Assembly (NCBI GenBank): GCA_949130485.1
Contig: OX422201.1
Coordinates: forward strand, 2,454,516-2,518,515
Direction: 5' to 3'
Origin: Agelas oroides
Taxonomy: Eukaryota > Porifera > Demospongiae > Agelasida > Agelasidae
Length of the DNA stretch: 64,000 nucleotides
Position 1 is the first letter of the stretch; every line of letters begins with the position of its first letter. Positions 32,505 to 44,221 of the stretch are shown piece by piece. Made by a program: the position numbers and the translations under genes. The notes under the pieces were generated by a model. It saw only the letters and a program-made list of their open reading frames with translations. It was not told where the DNA came from and did no database searches.

Positions 32505-32640
32505 TAAACACAACCAGTACAAACCAGTCACCAGCCGGCGCCTGCACAATGCCTGCACAGTGAAAGTGCAGCCACTCCTTACAGGCAGTACACTCCACCC
32601 AGTGCCCATCGCTGTGTGTTCCACATGCTGCACAATCAAC
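32505..32640 (-). pseudogene. PHD-finger fragment
   Basis: The minus strand reads VDCAACGTHSDGHWVECTAC, KEWLHFHCAGIVQAPAGDWF: the first six zinc ligands of a PHD finger (C..C, C..C, H..C) with the conserved Trp. Where the last WxCxxC pair should follow, the frame reads WFVLVV and soon stops, so the second zinc site is lost or lies in another exon. 31900-32500 and 32640-33500 otherwise show only a C16+ tract at 32759-32776. Confidence 0.6.
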
Positions 32641-33510
32641 TAAAGAAGAAGATGGAGACGAATACATACATGTAGTTCGTGTATATCAGCCTAAGCCTCA
32701 TTCTGCAAAGTTAAGTAAAACCACAAATTAGTGCTACTTACCTTTGTTCCCAAGCTCTCCCCCCCCCCCCCCCCCCAATCCATGCAAAAAAAAGCAGGAA
32801 AGGTACAGGAGAGCCTTACCACATGACGCAAAACACACCTGGATATACGTTGGGAGGGGCCCTCAGCAACCGTTCCACTTGCCCATGCATTTCACCTCGT
32901 GGTAGCCAGGCCAAGGTCTGGTGGTCTTTTACAATCCAAGCACTGACAAATCAACTATCAATATTGTAAGAGAGAAAGTCTGTGATACTGGAAATGCTGT
33001 AAATCTTACCAGGAAAGGCAGGAGGGCTGCCTTGCAAGCAAGACCATGCTTACTCTCACACTGTTGCCATCCCGCCTTTTCATTATTTACAGACCTTCTC
33101 TAATGTGATATTGAGAATAGAATCACTTGATTTGTCATTGCTTGGACCAACAAATCATCAAAAGACTGCCATGTGAGGTCCTACACCGGTTAAACCAAAA
33201 GTGACAATTGTCAACTATAACATTAAAGTTATTTTTAAGTTGTATAGTACAAGTGAACGCAGGCTACTCTACACTATGTAATGTTCAGTTACCACTTCAG
33301 TCAGGACAACATCTAAAATGTCTGAGTGCGTGCACTTTTCCCAATGGTGGTCTTGCTCTTGCTTCACAGTGCCTCCTGATCCTTCTGTGAACGTTATGCA
33401 ACAAGTTTTAGTGCTGAAATGCTTTTGCTAAGGCTGTAAGGGCAGTTGACTCTGAAACATAAATCATAACCAGACTTAATTGCTGTTTTGTGGTGAATGC
33501 AGGGTCTTCA

Positions 33511-33958
33511 TAGCCTCGTTCCCAGGCCCGCGCCCAGCTTCCCGTCGCTTGCAGTACGGTTAAGCGGGAGAGGGCCTGGTACATTTTCTCACGTGAGTGA
33601 CGTCACGGACAGGGCAAATTATGCGAACGTGGGCGTCATGTAAACCACAAAAAACTTCGCTCGCACGCACGCGCTGGAGCGCGACTATTCCGAGTCGAAA
33701 GATAGTAGCGCACGAAGGCGCTTTTATGTCGCTATTCACGAGACAGTCGGGAGGACAGAGTTTTACCAAGCCAAAACAGTGAAGACACACACCAGCAATC
33801 AGTGAGCAATTTAGTCGTGTTCGCCCACGTTCAATTAAAGTCTTTCTACCGCCTTTCTACACGTGACGTCACTCACGTGAGAAAATGTACCAGGCCCTCT
33901 CCCGCTTAACCATACTGCAAGCGACGGGAAGCTGGGCGCGGGCCTAGGAACGAGGCTA
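33511..33958. mobile_element. Mutator-like MITE, long TIRs and 9-bp target duplication
   Basis: 448 bp with about 95-bp inverted repeats beginning TAGCCTCGTTCCCAGGC and continuing through CGCCCAGCTTCCCGTCGCTT. GGGTCTTCA is duplicated exactly at 33502-33510 and 33959-33967. The 9-bp duplication and long TIRs are typical of Mutator-superfamily elements. No transposase is inside. Confidence 0.92.
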
Positions 33959-33967
33959 GGGTCTTCA

Positions 33968-34663
33968 GTGTTAATGGAAGGAGCAGTCAGCTTAATAATC
34001 AATGAAAAAACCAGTGGAGAGTGCCCAATTACACTACTTTTGCATCTTGCTCGTATTTAAGGTACCATGCAATGTTTTGTGCCATTTCCTCCTCACTAAA
34101 GAAGCAATACAATGCTAGGTGAACAGCCATCCTCACCACATTTTTGTGATGAAACTTGAGCTGTTATGCTTTCTACTGGTCTTCTTGTCCTAAAGCTGTG
34201 GTGGAAGAAGGATGTAGATGTTGTCTGGGCTGCTGGTACTGCTACTGGCTGGGGACTGGCTGCTAGTGTCACTATAGGTCTAGAGGCATATGTTACTGAA
34301 AAGCTATGAAGTCCCGTTTCATTCTCAGCGAATGGTGTGAAGTAAATGGACTTTTGAAATTCAATAATACAATTAACAACAGAAATTTCTGTAGCCCTCT
34401 CAAGAACTAGTGAAAATGCTCCTCATACGGATTTTACTTTGCTTCCTATGGTCATGCCCCACAAAAGGCAAACCTCCTTGTCACATTATGCCTATGTGAA
34501 TGGCATACCAGAGAGGCTGAGGAAACAGCCAAAGACAGTAATATGCAGAACCTCTCAATCATTTATTTAGCTGGTGATGACCGATAAATATGGTGGCATA
34601 GACTGCAGATACGGGTAGAATCACTACCTGGAAACTGTAGCTGCCTTCCCCTGTTTCAACTAC
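33968..34663. other. No gene recognised
   Basis: Only short open frames and no clear repeat. It separates the MITE from duplicated segment copy B. Confidence 0.4.
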
Positions 34664-36250
34664 TTAGTTTGTTGTATTAGGGGGATCAACATTAAAGGTG
34701 ACAGTCTTCATAAAGGGTATATGGAATAATCAAATTTGTGATACAAAAGCTGCATGGTAAGTACATTGGAGGTGGTAAGTTGAAAACAGGAGTAGATGAG
34801 AGTATGTATGATACCACAAAAGGCAAAAATATCTAAGACAAACTGAGTCTCAAGGCCTCACTACGCTGGTGATTACGTTGCTGCTGTTGTATGTCAAGGT
34901 AAATGGTGGTGCCTGCAGAGTAGTTTGGCTGTCACATTTGCGTTTCTTGCAGTATCAGACACGTTTGTGCCAAATGCTAGCAGTGTGAGGAATTCAGTTG
35001 CTGTGCTGTGAGCGATGACAAGTTTTGCACTCAGCTGTTTCATGTATTTTGATAAGCATTGCATTGTGTTGCATTTGGTGCAGCTCCCCAACTTGTCAGT
35101 AAGTTCTTCTTGCATGCAATGCATGCTGCATAGGATTCTAATGTGATTACTGAAGCCACTTCAGTGGCGTGGATTGTGGTGTCAACTTCACAGTTGTCTT
35201 TGTCAGCAACTTCACCAATGTCTACATCATACTGCGTAATAACAGCACCTTCTTTTGGCATGGAAAGCTACTTACAGTGGACCCTCGCTTATCTGGCTAC
35301 AATGGGACCAGACCATGGCCAGATAAGCGAAATAGCTGGATACATGAATCATCATGCAAATATGGTCTATATTGTATCATTAATAGCACTGTCGTTTCTT
35401 TTCCTGTCATGTTATCCATCGTCGGTGCAAACAATCATCGTATTTCAGCCTCTTTAGGCTTTGAACATTCAAAATTCCAGCATCTTCGGGTGTTTCAACA
35501 ATCTAGAACAACTACTTTGCTCCGTGCGCAGCATGGGTGTTAAATAGAATGTGCAGAGATCGAGGCCGGATAATCCGAGCAGCCGGATATTTGAGGTTCG
35601 GATAAGCGAGGTTCCACTGTACATCCTTGATATGAGTGAACCATCATGTTTGAAAGACGGTAAGTGGTACCTTCTGCTACTTGACCAATGTCCGCCTCCC
35701 ATAATGTCAATTTTCACTGCGCCGGTAAGATCGGCAATCGTTATGTCTTGGTAATGCCAGCAGATACTTTTGCTGTTTCACTGATTCGGGTTACTTTGCC
35801 AACATCTGTCAAAATCATTCTTAGTAGTGAGACTATCTTGTTCTGCGCAAGGTTTTCGATGTTGACATCAAATTTTCTTGGTGAACTTTCAATTCGGGTG
35901 TTGGACTTCAATCAAAACCTGCAATTCTTGCAACTGGCTTTGTGTGGTAGGTGGCCAACTGGTTTTGTTGGTGGCTTCGGAAGCCCGCCATTTGCATCGT
36001 TTTGGCCAAATCGGTGATCTTCACCTCAAAGAATTTGGCATATTTTTCCAGGTTTCATCAGCGAAACATTTGCAACAACGCCATGAATATTGGCACTTTC
36101 GGACAATGTTGCGGCACTTACACTGTCAAATTCTTCGACTAACTTTCGTTTGGTAGCCGTTTCTTCAAGTTTGTCAGTGAAAGTAGAATATTCAGAAATA
36201 GTTGTGGGCTTAATTATGACAATTACACTAATCTTACATTGACTGGACAT
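34664..36250 (-). pseudogene. RPA-like OB-fold protein, copy B
   Basis: Paralogue of 24473-25766 with the same blocks: start region KRKLVEEFDSVSAATL (about 36160), ESANIHGVVANVS, the VKIDIMGGGHWSSSRRYHL block (35717-35640), and the C-terminal LTDKLGSCTKCNTMQCL. It differs by frame changes and by a MITE at 35275-35619 that cuts the protein after the OB-fold part. It shows the empty GCCTTAAT site that the hAT element occupies in copy A. Confidence 0.7.
35275..35619. mobile_element. Pogo/Tigger-like MITE, TA target
   Basis: The ends CAGTGGACCCTCGCTTATC and GATAAGCGAGGTTCCACTG, with TA on both sides (35273-35274, 35620-35621). These ends resemble pogo/Tigger elements. Copy A lacks it, which confirms insertion after the segment was duplicated. 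Confidence 0.88.
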
Positions 36251-36787
36251 GCCTTAATCCATCACCAGGAATAAATTTGAATCCAGTCACCAGATGTACA
36301 TTTTTCCTTGTACATTGGCATGGATAGCCAGGGCTATAATATTATGTGACCTGCTGAGTGAAAACCTGGCACATCCCGCAAATATGGATTTGATTTTGAG
36401 GTGATTTTATCTGGACAGGTCATTTTACTGCCGAACTCAGATTATCACACCATGTGACGGGGGGCTTGCTCTGTATCATACTGAAGTATAAGGACAGTAT
36501 AAGCTCGAAATCGCAGTCAGTGATATGCCATGGACAGAAGGGTTAATTGTTGACAACAGTAGAGCGCTAAAATATTTGCATCTCTAGCATCACATAATCA
36601 AAGGAAGAGACATGAATACAAATTGTATTGTTGCTACTTTCTGGTAAGATTGTCCCTTTTCTGAAAAAGATCTGTCTCTGCCTCTTCGCTAGTATGGGTT
36701 GTATCTCTAACTCCCGCCTCTTCTTCTGAAACTGCTGCCCCCACATGTGGGGTAGTGGGAGCAGCCCCTCCGAAAAAACTAGTCTGA
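36251..36787. repeat. Right part of duplicated segment, copy B
   Basis: Matches 28384-28907 and ends at the same CTAGTCTGA edge. To the right, sequence is unrelated to the kinase fragment beside copy A. 36790-37430 shows only a short TAGCCTCGTACCCAGGCC element end at 37231. Confidence 0.88.
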
Positions 36788-37449
36788 ACCCGATTTTAGG
36801 GCTGTGGATCACCACAGGCATTTCAGTCTTCTCTAGAAGGAGTCACCAGAAAGCAGGGGAGCTGCATCTTTATAACGCCTCCTCGTCCTCTATGAGGGAC
36901 AACAGATCTTTAAATCAGATCTCTCAAGACCTGTTTTCTGCATTCACGTCATGTGTGCAGATGAGTACCCAAAAGGGCAAGAGCCACACCAGCTGCCTCT
37001 GCAGCCATCTTTGCTGTGAGAGTGCCTCTCTGGACCTCCATCCTTCAACTTGTAACTGTTACTATTTACTAAAGCACCCACATGTCTTCCCATGTAACAA
37101 GATTACAACAAGCATATATATCCCCAATCTAACACTCTTGTTTCAACAATGCTTTCTCCTGTTGACTTGACTGTTTGAGATTCAACGTTTAATACCTTCA
37201 CAGTCACTGTTAATGTCCACTTGGAAACCTAGCCTCGTACCCAGGCCGTGTGGGAGGAGAGAAACAGCCTGGTATCAACTGTTTGTGCATGCGCAATCAT
37301 TCCCAGAAAAACCTGGGAATCCATTTACATTTGGAAATTGTCTGTATAATAATCAATACGTATACATCCGATATATTTCTGTATCATTGAAAGATGCAGC
37401 CATTTGCCAGTTGAATTACCTTCAACTCCATGAAAGTAGAGGATAATCA

Positions 37450-37650
37450 CCATGTATACGAAGGCGAAGACGCTTTCTTGCAGCTACCAACTGGTTTCGG
37501 TAAGTCAGTACGCTACGAGGTGCTGTCATTTGCATGCTTGACCATAAACAAAGCCAGTTGGGTATAAGGCGGGGTAGCTACGCCATTGTGTTGTTAGTCT
37601 CGCCGTTGGTATCACTTACGATTTCCAAATTTATCAGTCTGAGTGAGCAT
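37450..37650 (+). pseudogene. RecQ-like helicase fragment
   Basis: The plus strand reads VYEGEDAFLQLPTGFGKSVR YEVLSF, where LPTGFGKS is the Walker A motif (37484-37507) in the form typical of RecQ-family DNA helicases. A frame change follows, then GSYAIVLLVSPLVSLTI, matching the SPLxSL motif Ia in the right order and spacing. Later motifs (DEAH, QxxGRxGR) are absent. A decayed fragment of about 65 codons. 37650-38530 holds no other gene I recognise. Confidence 0.7.
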
Positions 37651-38530
37651 TGTTGTAGCCCTTTTTTTCAGCTTTGTATGTATACTACTTTTGAATATCT
37701 TGTCCATATATTATTCCACATGGACAAGCTACGTAAATGTTAAAATTTTAGTAGAAATGGCCATGCATGTGCAAGCAGTCGATACCAGACTGTTTCTCTC
37801 TTCCCATATGGCCTGGTCCCTTCCACTTTATGTGTAGGGTGTTTATGTAAGTTTCCAGGCTCTAAATTTCATAGACCTTTCAGTTTCATTGTATGACTAT
37901 ATGATTATATAGCATTACAAGACATTGCATGCCTTTGCACTCAGCAGTTTGCATGTGTGAATTTGTTGATGTACTTCAGAATTAGCCTTACAGGCGTTTC
38001 TTCTCCTTGTTTACAGAGAACCTCTTCCCTTGTCCAGCATCTGAACTGATATCAATAACCCACTGGGAAGTGGGCAAGTATTTTTGTAAGTTTGTTGGCA
38101 ATAGATATGTACCCAATGTAGCTTTGAACCAGATATATGAGCAAGATATCATCAAATAAAAAAAGTTATTCATTTTTTCAGTTTTACTTATACTCTCACA
38201 TGATAAAATTTTCTTACTGTCAGATAGTGACTGCATAGTGTATGCTCTATCTACAAATGAATGATATATCAAGCTGTACATTTCATTTGTACCAGAATTT
38301 ATTGTTATTTGTTGTCCAACAACTCTACAAGAGTATTAGTACTCGTTGGTGAACTACAAGGTGCAGTACACTGACAAAAACATGTTTGCTTCTATATACA
38401 CAAGAAACTTAGAAATGTAAAAAGATGTAGGGATGGCATGCCATAAAGTATGCAAACAAGGTAGGGATGTTAGTCCTAAGCCTAAGACAAGTGTAACCAC
38501 AACCCTATAGAACTGGAAATAGCATTGTAG

Positions 38531-38684
38531 TGGTTACAAGCATGTAATATGCCAGCTGGAATCTGATGAAGGGTCAACAACCACTCTTCATACCAGATTT
38601 CGAGCCCTTTGTGAATTAAACCAAGTTCCTGATTTCGATCGCATGACAACTGACCAGCAAAGAAAACTATACCGTCAGAGCGAG
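38531..38684 (+). CDS. Unrecognised coding-like exon next to the minisatellite
   Basis: After a candidate acceptor (GCATTGTAG) the plus strand reads GYKHVICQLESDEGSTTTLH, TRFRALCELNQVPDFDRMTT, DQQRKLYRQSE, with balanced composition unlike the random frames around. It then runs into the tandem repeat, where another frame opens. No family recognised; low certainty. Confidence 0.35.
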
Positions 38685-39870
38685 TGTGGGTACATAGCCT
38701 CTATCCTCCTACTTACGTAAACCAAGTGTGGGTACGTAGCCTCTATCCTTCTACTTACATAAACCAAGTGTGGGTACATAGTTTCTATCCTTCTACTTAC
38801 ATAAACCAAGTGTGGGTACATAATTTCTATCCTTCTACTTACATAAACCAAGTGTGGGTACATAATTTCTATCCTTCTACTTACATAAACCAAGTGTGGG
38901 TACATAATTTCTATCCTTCTACTTACATAAACCGGGTGTGGGTACATAATTTCTATCCTTCTACTTACATAAACCAATTGTGGGTACATAGCCTCTATCC
39001 TCCTACTTACATAAACCAAGTGTGGGTACATAATTTCTATCCTTCTACTTACATAAACCGGGTGTGGGTACATAATTTCTATCCTTCTACTTACATAAAC
39101 CAATTGTGGGTACATAGCCTCTATCCTCCTACTTACATAAACCAAGTGTGGGTACATAATTTCCATCCTTCTACTTACATAAACCAGGTGTGGGTACATC
39201 TCTATCCTTCTACTTACATAAACCAGGTGTGGGTACATAGTTTCTATCCTTCTACTTACATAAACCAAGTGTGGGTACATAATTTCTATCCTACTTACAT
39301 AAACCAAGTGTGGGTACATAATTTCTATCCTTCTACTTACATAAACCAGGTGTGGGTACATCTCTATCCTTCTACTTACATAAACCAATTGTGGGTACGT
39401 AGCCTCTATCCTCCTACTTACGTAAACCAAGTGTGGGTACATAGTTTCTATCCTCCTACTTACATAAACCAAGTGTGGGTACATAATTTCTATCCTTCTA
39501 CTTACATAAACTGGGTGTGGGTACATCTCTATCCTTCTACTTACATAAACCAATTGTGGGTACATAGCCTCTATCCTCCTACTTACGTAAACCAAGTGTG
39601 GGTACATAGTTTCTATCCTTCTACTTACATAAACCGGGTGTGGGTACATCTCTATCCTTCTACTTACATAAACCAGGTGTGGGTACATCTCTATCCTTCT
39701 ACTTACATAAACCAGGTGTGGGTACATCTCTATCCTTCTACTTACATAAACCAAGTGTGGGTACATCTCTATCCTTCTACTTACATAAACCAGGTGTGGG
39801 TACATCTCTATCCTTCTACTTACATAAACCAAGTGTGGGTACATCTCTATCCTTCTACGTACTTGTGTCA
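38684..39870. repeat. Minisatellite, about 29 units of 42 or 39 bp, open on both strands
   Basis: Two unit types alternate: a 42-bp unit (plus-strand reading YINQVWVHNFYPST) and a 39-bp unit lacking three bases (YINQVWVHLYPST). The last seven are all 39-bp. Because both lengths are multiples of three and no frame-specific stops occur, the plus strand is open for 409 codons (38684-39913) and the minus strand for 398 (38675-39871; MYPHLVYVSRRIE units). Variants such as NRVWVH, NQLWVHSLYPP and VRSL recur in order, hinting at higher-order copying. Whether it is transcribed is unknown. A pure DNA satellite is the simplest reading. Confidence 0.92.
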
Positions 39871-39877
39871 ACCAACT

Positions 39878-40042
39878 TCCGTTAGGGCGGGGCCCATATG
39901 TGAAGATACATGAATACCTGATATGTCTACGTAGCGTGTATGTACCCCACCATTAACAGAAGTTCTGTGCTACAACGCTTTGAATGTGGTAATGCAGTCG
40001 AAATACACAACGGAATAATGTTTGATTTCTACCCGGGACTGC
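39878..40042. mobile_element. MITE fragment related to 10281-10790
   Basis: ACTTCCGTTAGGGCGGGGCC, then the loop, then CATTAACAGAAGTTCTGTGC and AATGTGGTAATGCAGTCGAA match the centre and right arm of the element at 10498-10680 with about 20% differences. It abuts the minisatellite on its right. Confidence 0.78.
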
Positions 40043-40209
40043 CACATATATGACAACTCTCACTAACATGAATCAACTTCATTCTGATTACCTGAATTCT
40101 CCTGTGTATTACCTATGAAAAAGATAATGTAGCCACAATGGTAATGTCTGTAATAACAATAGCTGAGATCACTGACTGGTGGCAAGTGTTTTAGATGGGC
40201 TAAACTCAT

Positions 40210-40686
40210 CACTGCAAAAACAAATTGGTTGTTTTAACCACAGAGTGGTTACCCTGGTTGCAGACAAGCCAAAGAGACAGTGGTTATGTACTATATATTT
40301 TGCTGATTACATAAGACAACTGGAGAGGAAGCTTCCCAGACTATCTTACAACCAGCATCTTGCAGTTAGTAACCACTGAACATCTGTGGTTACACCTGAT
40401 TGTATGCAACAACAACCATGATCTTGCAGATATAGTAACCACTGAACATCTGTGAGAGAGTCACCATGCAACTTTTGTCAAAAGCATCATCTTTTATGTA
40501 TGGTTGTAGTGACTCCCTCACAGATGTTCTGTGGGTTGTCAGTTGTAATGTATGATTTGGGCTCAGGTTGCTTACGCAATTATATCCTCTAGTACCAAAG
40601 TAAGCTTCTCATAACCACTCTCCTCAGCTTGACTGCAACCAGGGTAACCACTCTGTGGTTAAAACAACCAATATTTTTTTGCAGTG
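40210..40686. mobile_element. MITE with about 60-bp TIRs
   Basis: The ends CACTGCAAAAA...TTTTTTTGCAGTG, with arms continuing TTGGTTGTTTTAACCACAGA and GTGGTTACCCTGGTTGCAG. An inner inverted pair (GAACATCTGTGAGAGAGTCAC and GTGACTCCCTCACAGATGTTC) lies near 40440-40530. The target duplication is not clear. Confidence 0.85.
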
Positions 40687-40689
40687 TAT

Positions 40690-42390
40690 ATATATGTGAC
40701 TGTTCTCACAACTAAGATGTAAAAGCTATATGCATCAACATCATTCTGATTCCATGCAGTCCAGACATTTATAATTGTACATCCATTCTTCACTCAGCAT
40801 GGGCTATTGGTAGTCAGGATTACTGGACTGCACTGCCGGAGCAAACTTGCACATCAATTTTCTTTGTAGTGAAACAAATGGCTCATTTATGAGAGCAGTC
40901 AAAGTGATACCAAGTGCTCTATTTTCACTACTGTTATTTGCAAATGGATAACACATAGCACATGCAGTATTGTTTTAATATGGCCTCTTGCCAAAAGTAT
41001 TTTGTCCCAGTAGTCCGTCCCATGCATTGGACTACAGTAGAGGTAATGTTGTACATACTGGGATGGACTGCTTTCATGACATGAAGTACCAAAACCTATA
41101 ACAAATACATACTACATGTGTATGTCTACTAGCAGACTAGCTAAGCTTTTCCAAAAACATTGCACACTCCCTGTTAACAAATTCACCCACAGTAGATTTG
41201 TAAGCAGCAACATGCGCAAACACAAACCTATATTGTTGCCCAGTCTTATTAATTATGTCTGCAACAGTTGCATATAATCAAGGTACCTGTCTTCATTTGT
41301 TAGTCCTCTACCTCTTCATGATTGTGCTGCTTCAATACTTCTTGTTTTTAACATAACAGTATTTACTACAGCATAGATGAACACACTCAAGAGAAAAGCA
41401 TTAACTTATCGACCTATTCCTATTAGGATACCTTGCCAGAGACTGTTTCATCCATTGAGCCAGTCCATGTTCTACTCCTGCTATTTGCTATGAATGATGC
41501 AGAAAGATGGATTAACAAATGAGTCGCAGGCCCATACCCTCTTACACATGCAAAAGTGTCTAGTAATTTTCTTGTCACTTTGGGCAGGGTCACTCTGATT
41601 TGAGAGCTTGAATCAGGTAGAACACAATTGTAGCTAAGTGAAACTGTCTTGCAGCTTGTTCCCAGCTGTCTCAAGAGAATTTGTGTCCTTCAAGAGCTTT
41701 CATAAACCATACTCTGTGGCAGTTTAGGTATACACTGACATGTCAGAAAGCTTGAGTGTCCCAGTAGTAAATTGGCCCCATCCCATGTGACAAGAAAGTT
41801 GCTCAGATGCTCTTTCGCTTTTCGGGAGGATCTAGGAACAAGACTAAAGCAAATGCAGTAGAGGTCTACAAATCAAGTAATACATAAGTTGGCCCTGACT
41901 TATCATCTATCCAGATTCAACACAGCTTTAACAGCTAGCCACACTCACATTGCTAAACTAGAATGCCTTGACACTTTGCTGTTTGCAATTAAAGGAGCAT
42001 GGGAATGCAAAAGATTGTCAGGGGGCTAAGGGATTGGGCTAGGTGACGAGGTTCAAGAGCTCTTTGAAGACATACCTTCTGAACAAACTATAGCTGGAAC
42101 ATTGCTATTTCAGAAGAGATACATAGTCTAAACTGCTGTTGTTTGTAAATGTTATGCAGCACTCCCTGGCAGACAAGCCTGCATGCTGAAATTTTACTGA
42201 AAATCTAGCAAGGGGTAGTCACTTATATGTAGGCACACGCACATTATGCTCAAAAATTTTCTAATTACAATTCCAAAATTTCTAGCTTATTATGCCTGAA
42301 AAGTACCATGAAATTGTGCTTACAAAGTAACACTTCAAATTGAGCAAAATTCAGACAGCTGAATATCGTTAGCAACAGCGATGAATAGTC
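40690..42390. other. No gene recognised
   Basis: A 1.7-kb stretch with only short open frames. A weak inverted pair (AGTAGTCCGTCCCA and TGGGATGGACTGCT) lies at about 41008-41074. Nothing I can name. Confidence 0.4.
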
Positions 42391-42747
42391 ACACAAGCCA
42401 TACCTTTTGCAGAGGGTGTGGCTTGTGAGACTAGGTGACTAACTGGTGTGAAAGCAGCTAGGATGTAGATGCCAGCTGTTGATCACTGGATTCACCATTG
42501 GCTGAGCTGGAACTCACATAGTCTAGTCAGCAACTTGACTAATGATTCTGCAAGAGGCTCATTGCGAATTTTTTTCTATCATGTGCTGGTTATATGTCAC
42601 CAGCTAAAGCTAAGTGAAATTTGAGCTTGATCATTTTTGTAGTTCGTAGCTAAGTCACTTTAGCTTCTACATGAGTTATCTACACACACCTTCTTGTTCA
42701 GAATCCTCAGGTTCTGGAGCATCTCCACAAAGACAGTGTGAGACTGC

Positions 42748-42962
42748 CATCTCTCACCCTCCAGAAAAGTGAGAGAGGGTCTAGCAGATGTTATTAGTTT
42801 AATCTGCAGCCCTGAAACTGCACCAGTATTAGTCTTATATACTGAAGCCAAGGTGTTGCTACTGTCTCGAAATGAAACAGTAGGACCTGATTGGTCAGCA
42901 TCTCATGCATACTAATAACATCTGCTAGACCCTCTCTCACTTTTCTGGAGGGTGAGAGATGG
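42748..42962. repeat. Foldback repeat, 51-bp arms
   Basis: CCATCTCTCACCCTCCAGAA through GCAGATGTTATTAGT is exactly reversed at 42911-42962. Just outside, GCGTATGCAAGCCGTGTCCC (42982) pairs with GGGACACGGCTTGTATACGC (43249), so several foldbacks are nested or adjacent. The outer edge ends in a TAGTCTCGCAAGCCAGACCC-type end at about 43323. Confidence 0.85.
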
Positions 42963-43687
42963 GCTGGCTTGATAGACTGTGCGTATGCAAGCCGTGTCCC
43001 GCTGAACTGTACAGTGCGGTACAATCACATTGCAGTATTTTGTCACATGACGCATTACATGACTGTTTGAGAATTAAGCATACCATGCAGTCTTGAAAAT
43101 GGTGAAAGAGAGCTAGGGCATCTTTTCCGCTACTGCAGAAGCTGTAAAAACACTTCAACTGTACTTCTTGGGGAGCGTGCTTACTCCGCAACAGGTAGTT
43201 CAAGAGTTGCAAATTCTGGTCATGTCATCCAGCTAATTGCATTCTGGTGGGACACGGCTTGTATACGCAGTTCACCAGACCCTTCCCTTCCCTTTTGCGG
43301 AAGTGGGTCTGGCTTGCGAGACTAATCACAAACAGTTGAACTCAGAGTTGAACTTCTATTAGAATTTACGTCCTACTTATAGTGAGCAGCATCACTTTAG
43401 AAGGTGAAACTCAAAGCTAAGAGTCCTCAGGCTAGTCGAAAATGCTGAAGTGCAGAAACCAGTGTCATGTGAAAATAGGGACCATGATCACCAACACAAA
43501 AGTGATCAACCATCCCTTTGCACATAAGTATTTTTGCTCGCAGGTTTCGAAGAGCTATGTAGCTACCTAGTCCGACTTGATACGGCATAAGCATCGGTGT
43601 AGTAACTGTTGCAATACATGGATTTCAACCGTCCTTGTTCCAAAGTTTGTTCTCCAGTCTGGATTTAGATATAGCTACTGCCTTTTC

Positions 43688-43960
43688 AGGGGTGGTGGAG
43701 CAGGGGGGGCAGGGGGGGGGCGAATGCCCCCCCAAAGTACAGATTGGGGGGGCCTTGCCCCCCCAATCCGAAGACCGAAGATGGCTACTGCTAATTGATG
43801 TGTAATAATATAAATGGTTACTATCAAAATGGCAGTGTCAACGATGCGATCTCAGAGCACCTAATTTGAAAAAATTTTTCTGGGGGGTCATGCCCCAGAC
43901 CCCCCTAGCGTGTGCATGCTTACGCACGCACAATCCTTGCTGCCCCCCCAATCTCAAGTA
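43688..43960. repeat. G- and C-tract inverted repeats
   Basis: Runs of 7-9 G pair with C runs (for example GATTGGGGGGGCC with TTGCCCCCCCAATC, and TCTGGGGGGTCATGCCCCAGA). These look like transposon termini of the CAGTGGCGGATC type, but no clean boundary is seen. Confidence 0.6.
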
Positions 43961-43985
43961 CCTTCCGCCGCCCTTGCTTTTTTGC

Positions 43986-44042
43986 ATGCACACCACACAC
44001 ACATACGCACACACGCACACACGCACACACGCACACACACAC
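43986..44042. repeat. CA/CACACG microsatellite
   Basis: Simple repeat of CACACG and CA, ending in CACACAG, which could double as the splice acceptor of the next exon. Confidence 0.9.
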
Positions 44043-44221
44043 AGCTTGAAGTGGTAGAAGCTGTGCTAAAGAAGCCAAATGAGTTAATTGACGAGGATCA
44101 AGTTGAAGTACGCCCTGAAAATTTACCTGATGGTGTGTTAGATGAGAATGTTGATGATACTGGTTCTGTCGAAAAATTCGTGCGGCGGAGGAAGCAAAAT
44201 TTTATGACACCGGTGTCATGA
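44043..44221 (+). CDS. Unrecognised coding-like exon
   Basis: After ACACACAG the plus strand reads LEVVEAVLKKPNELIDEDQV, EVRPENLPDGVLDENVDDTG, SVEKFVRRRKQNF and stops just inside the GGTGTCA-type element. Acidic and well-balanced composition suggests real protein. Beyond the element at about 45105-45205, DIAGSVDNRDVSIVYAGRQS PFGYKTSSHIA followed by donor GTAAGG looks like a continuation, though in a shifted frame. Confidence 0.4.

Noticed and set aside
36745..37170. 141-codon plus-strand ORF after duplicated segment B
   Set aside because: It begins in the duplicated non-coding edge and shows no domain; the reverse strand is also unconvincing as a kinase continuation.
38675..39913. Calling the minisatellite a structural repeat protein gene
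   Set aside because: Both strands are equally open and there is no promoter, signal or domain; treated as DNA repeat until transcription is shown.
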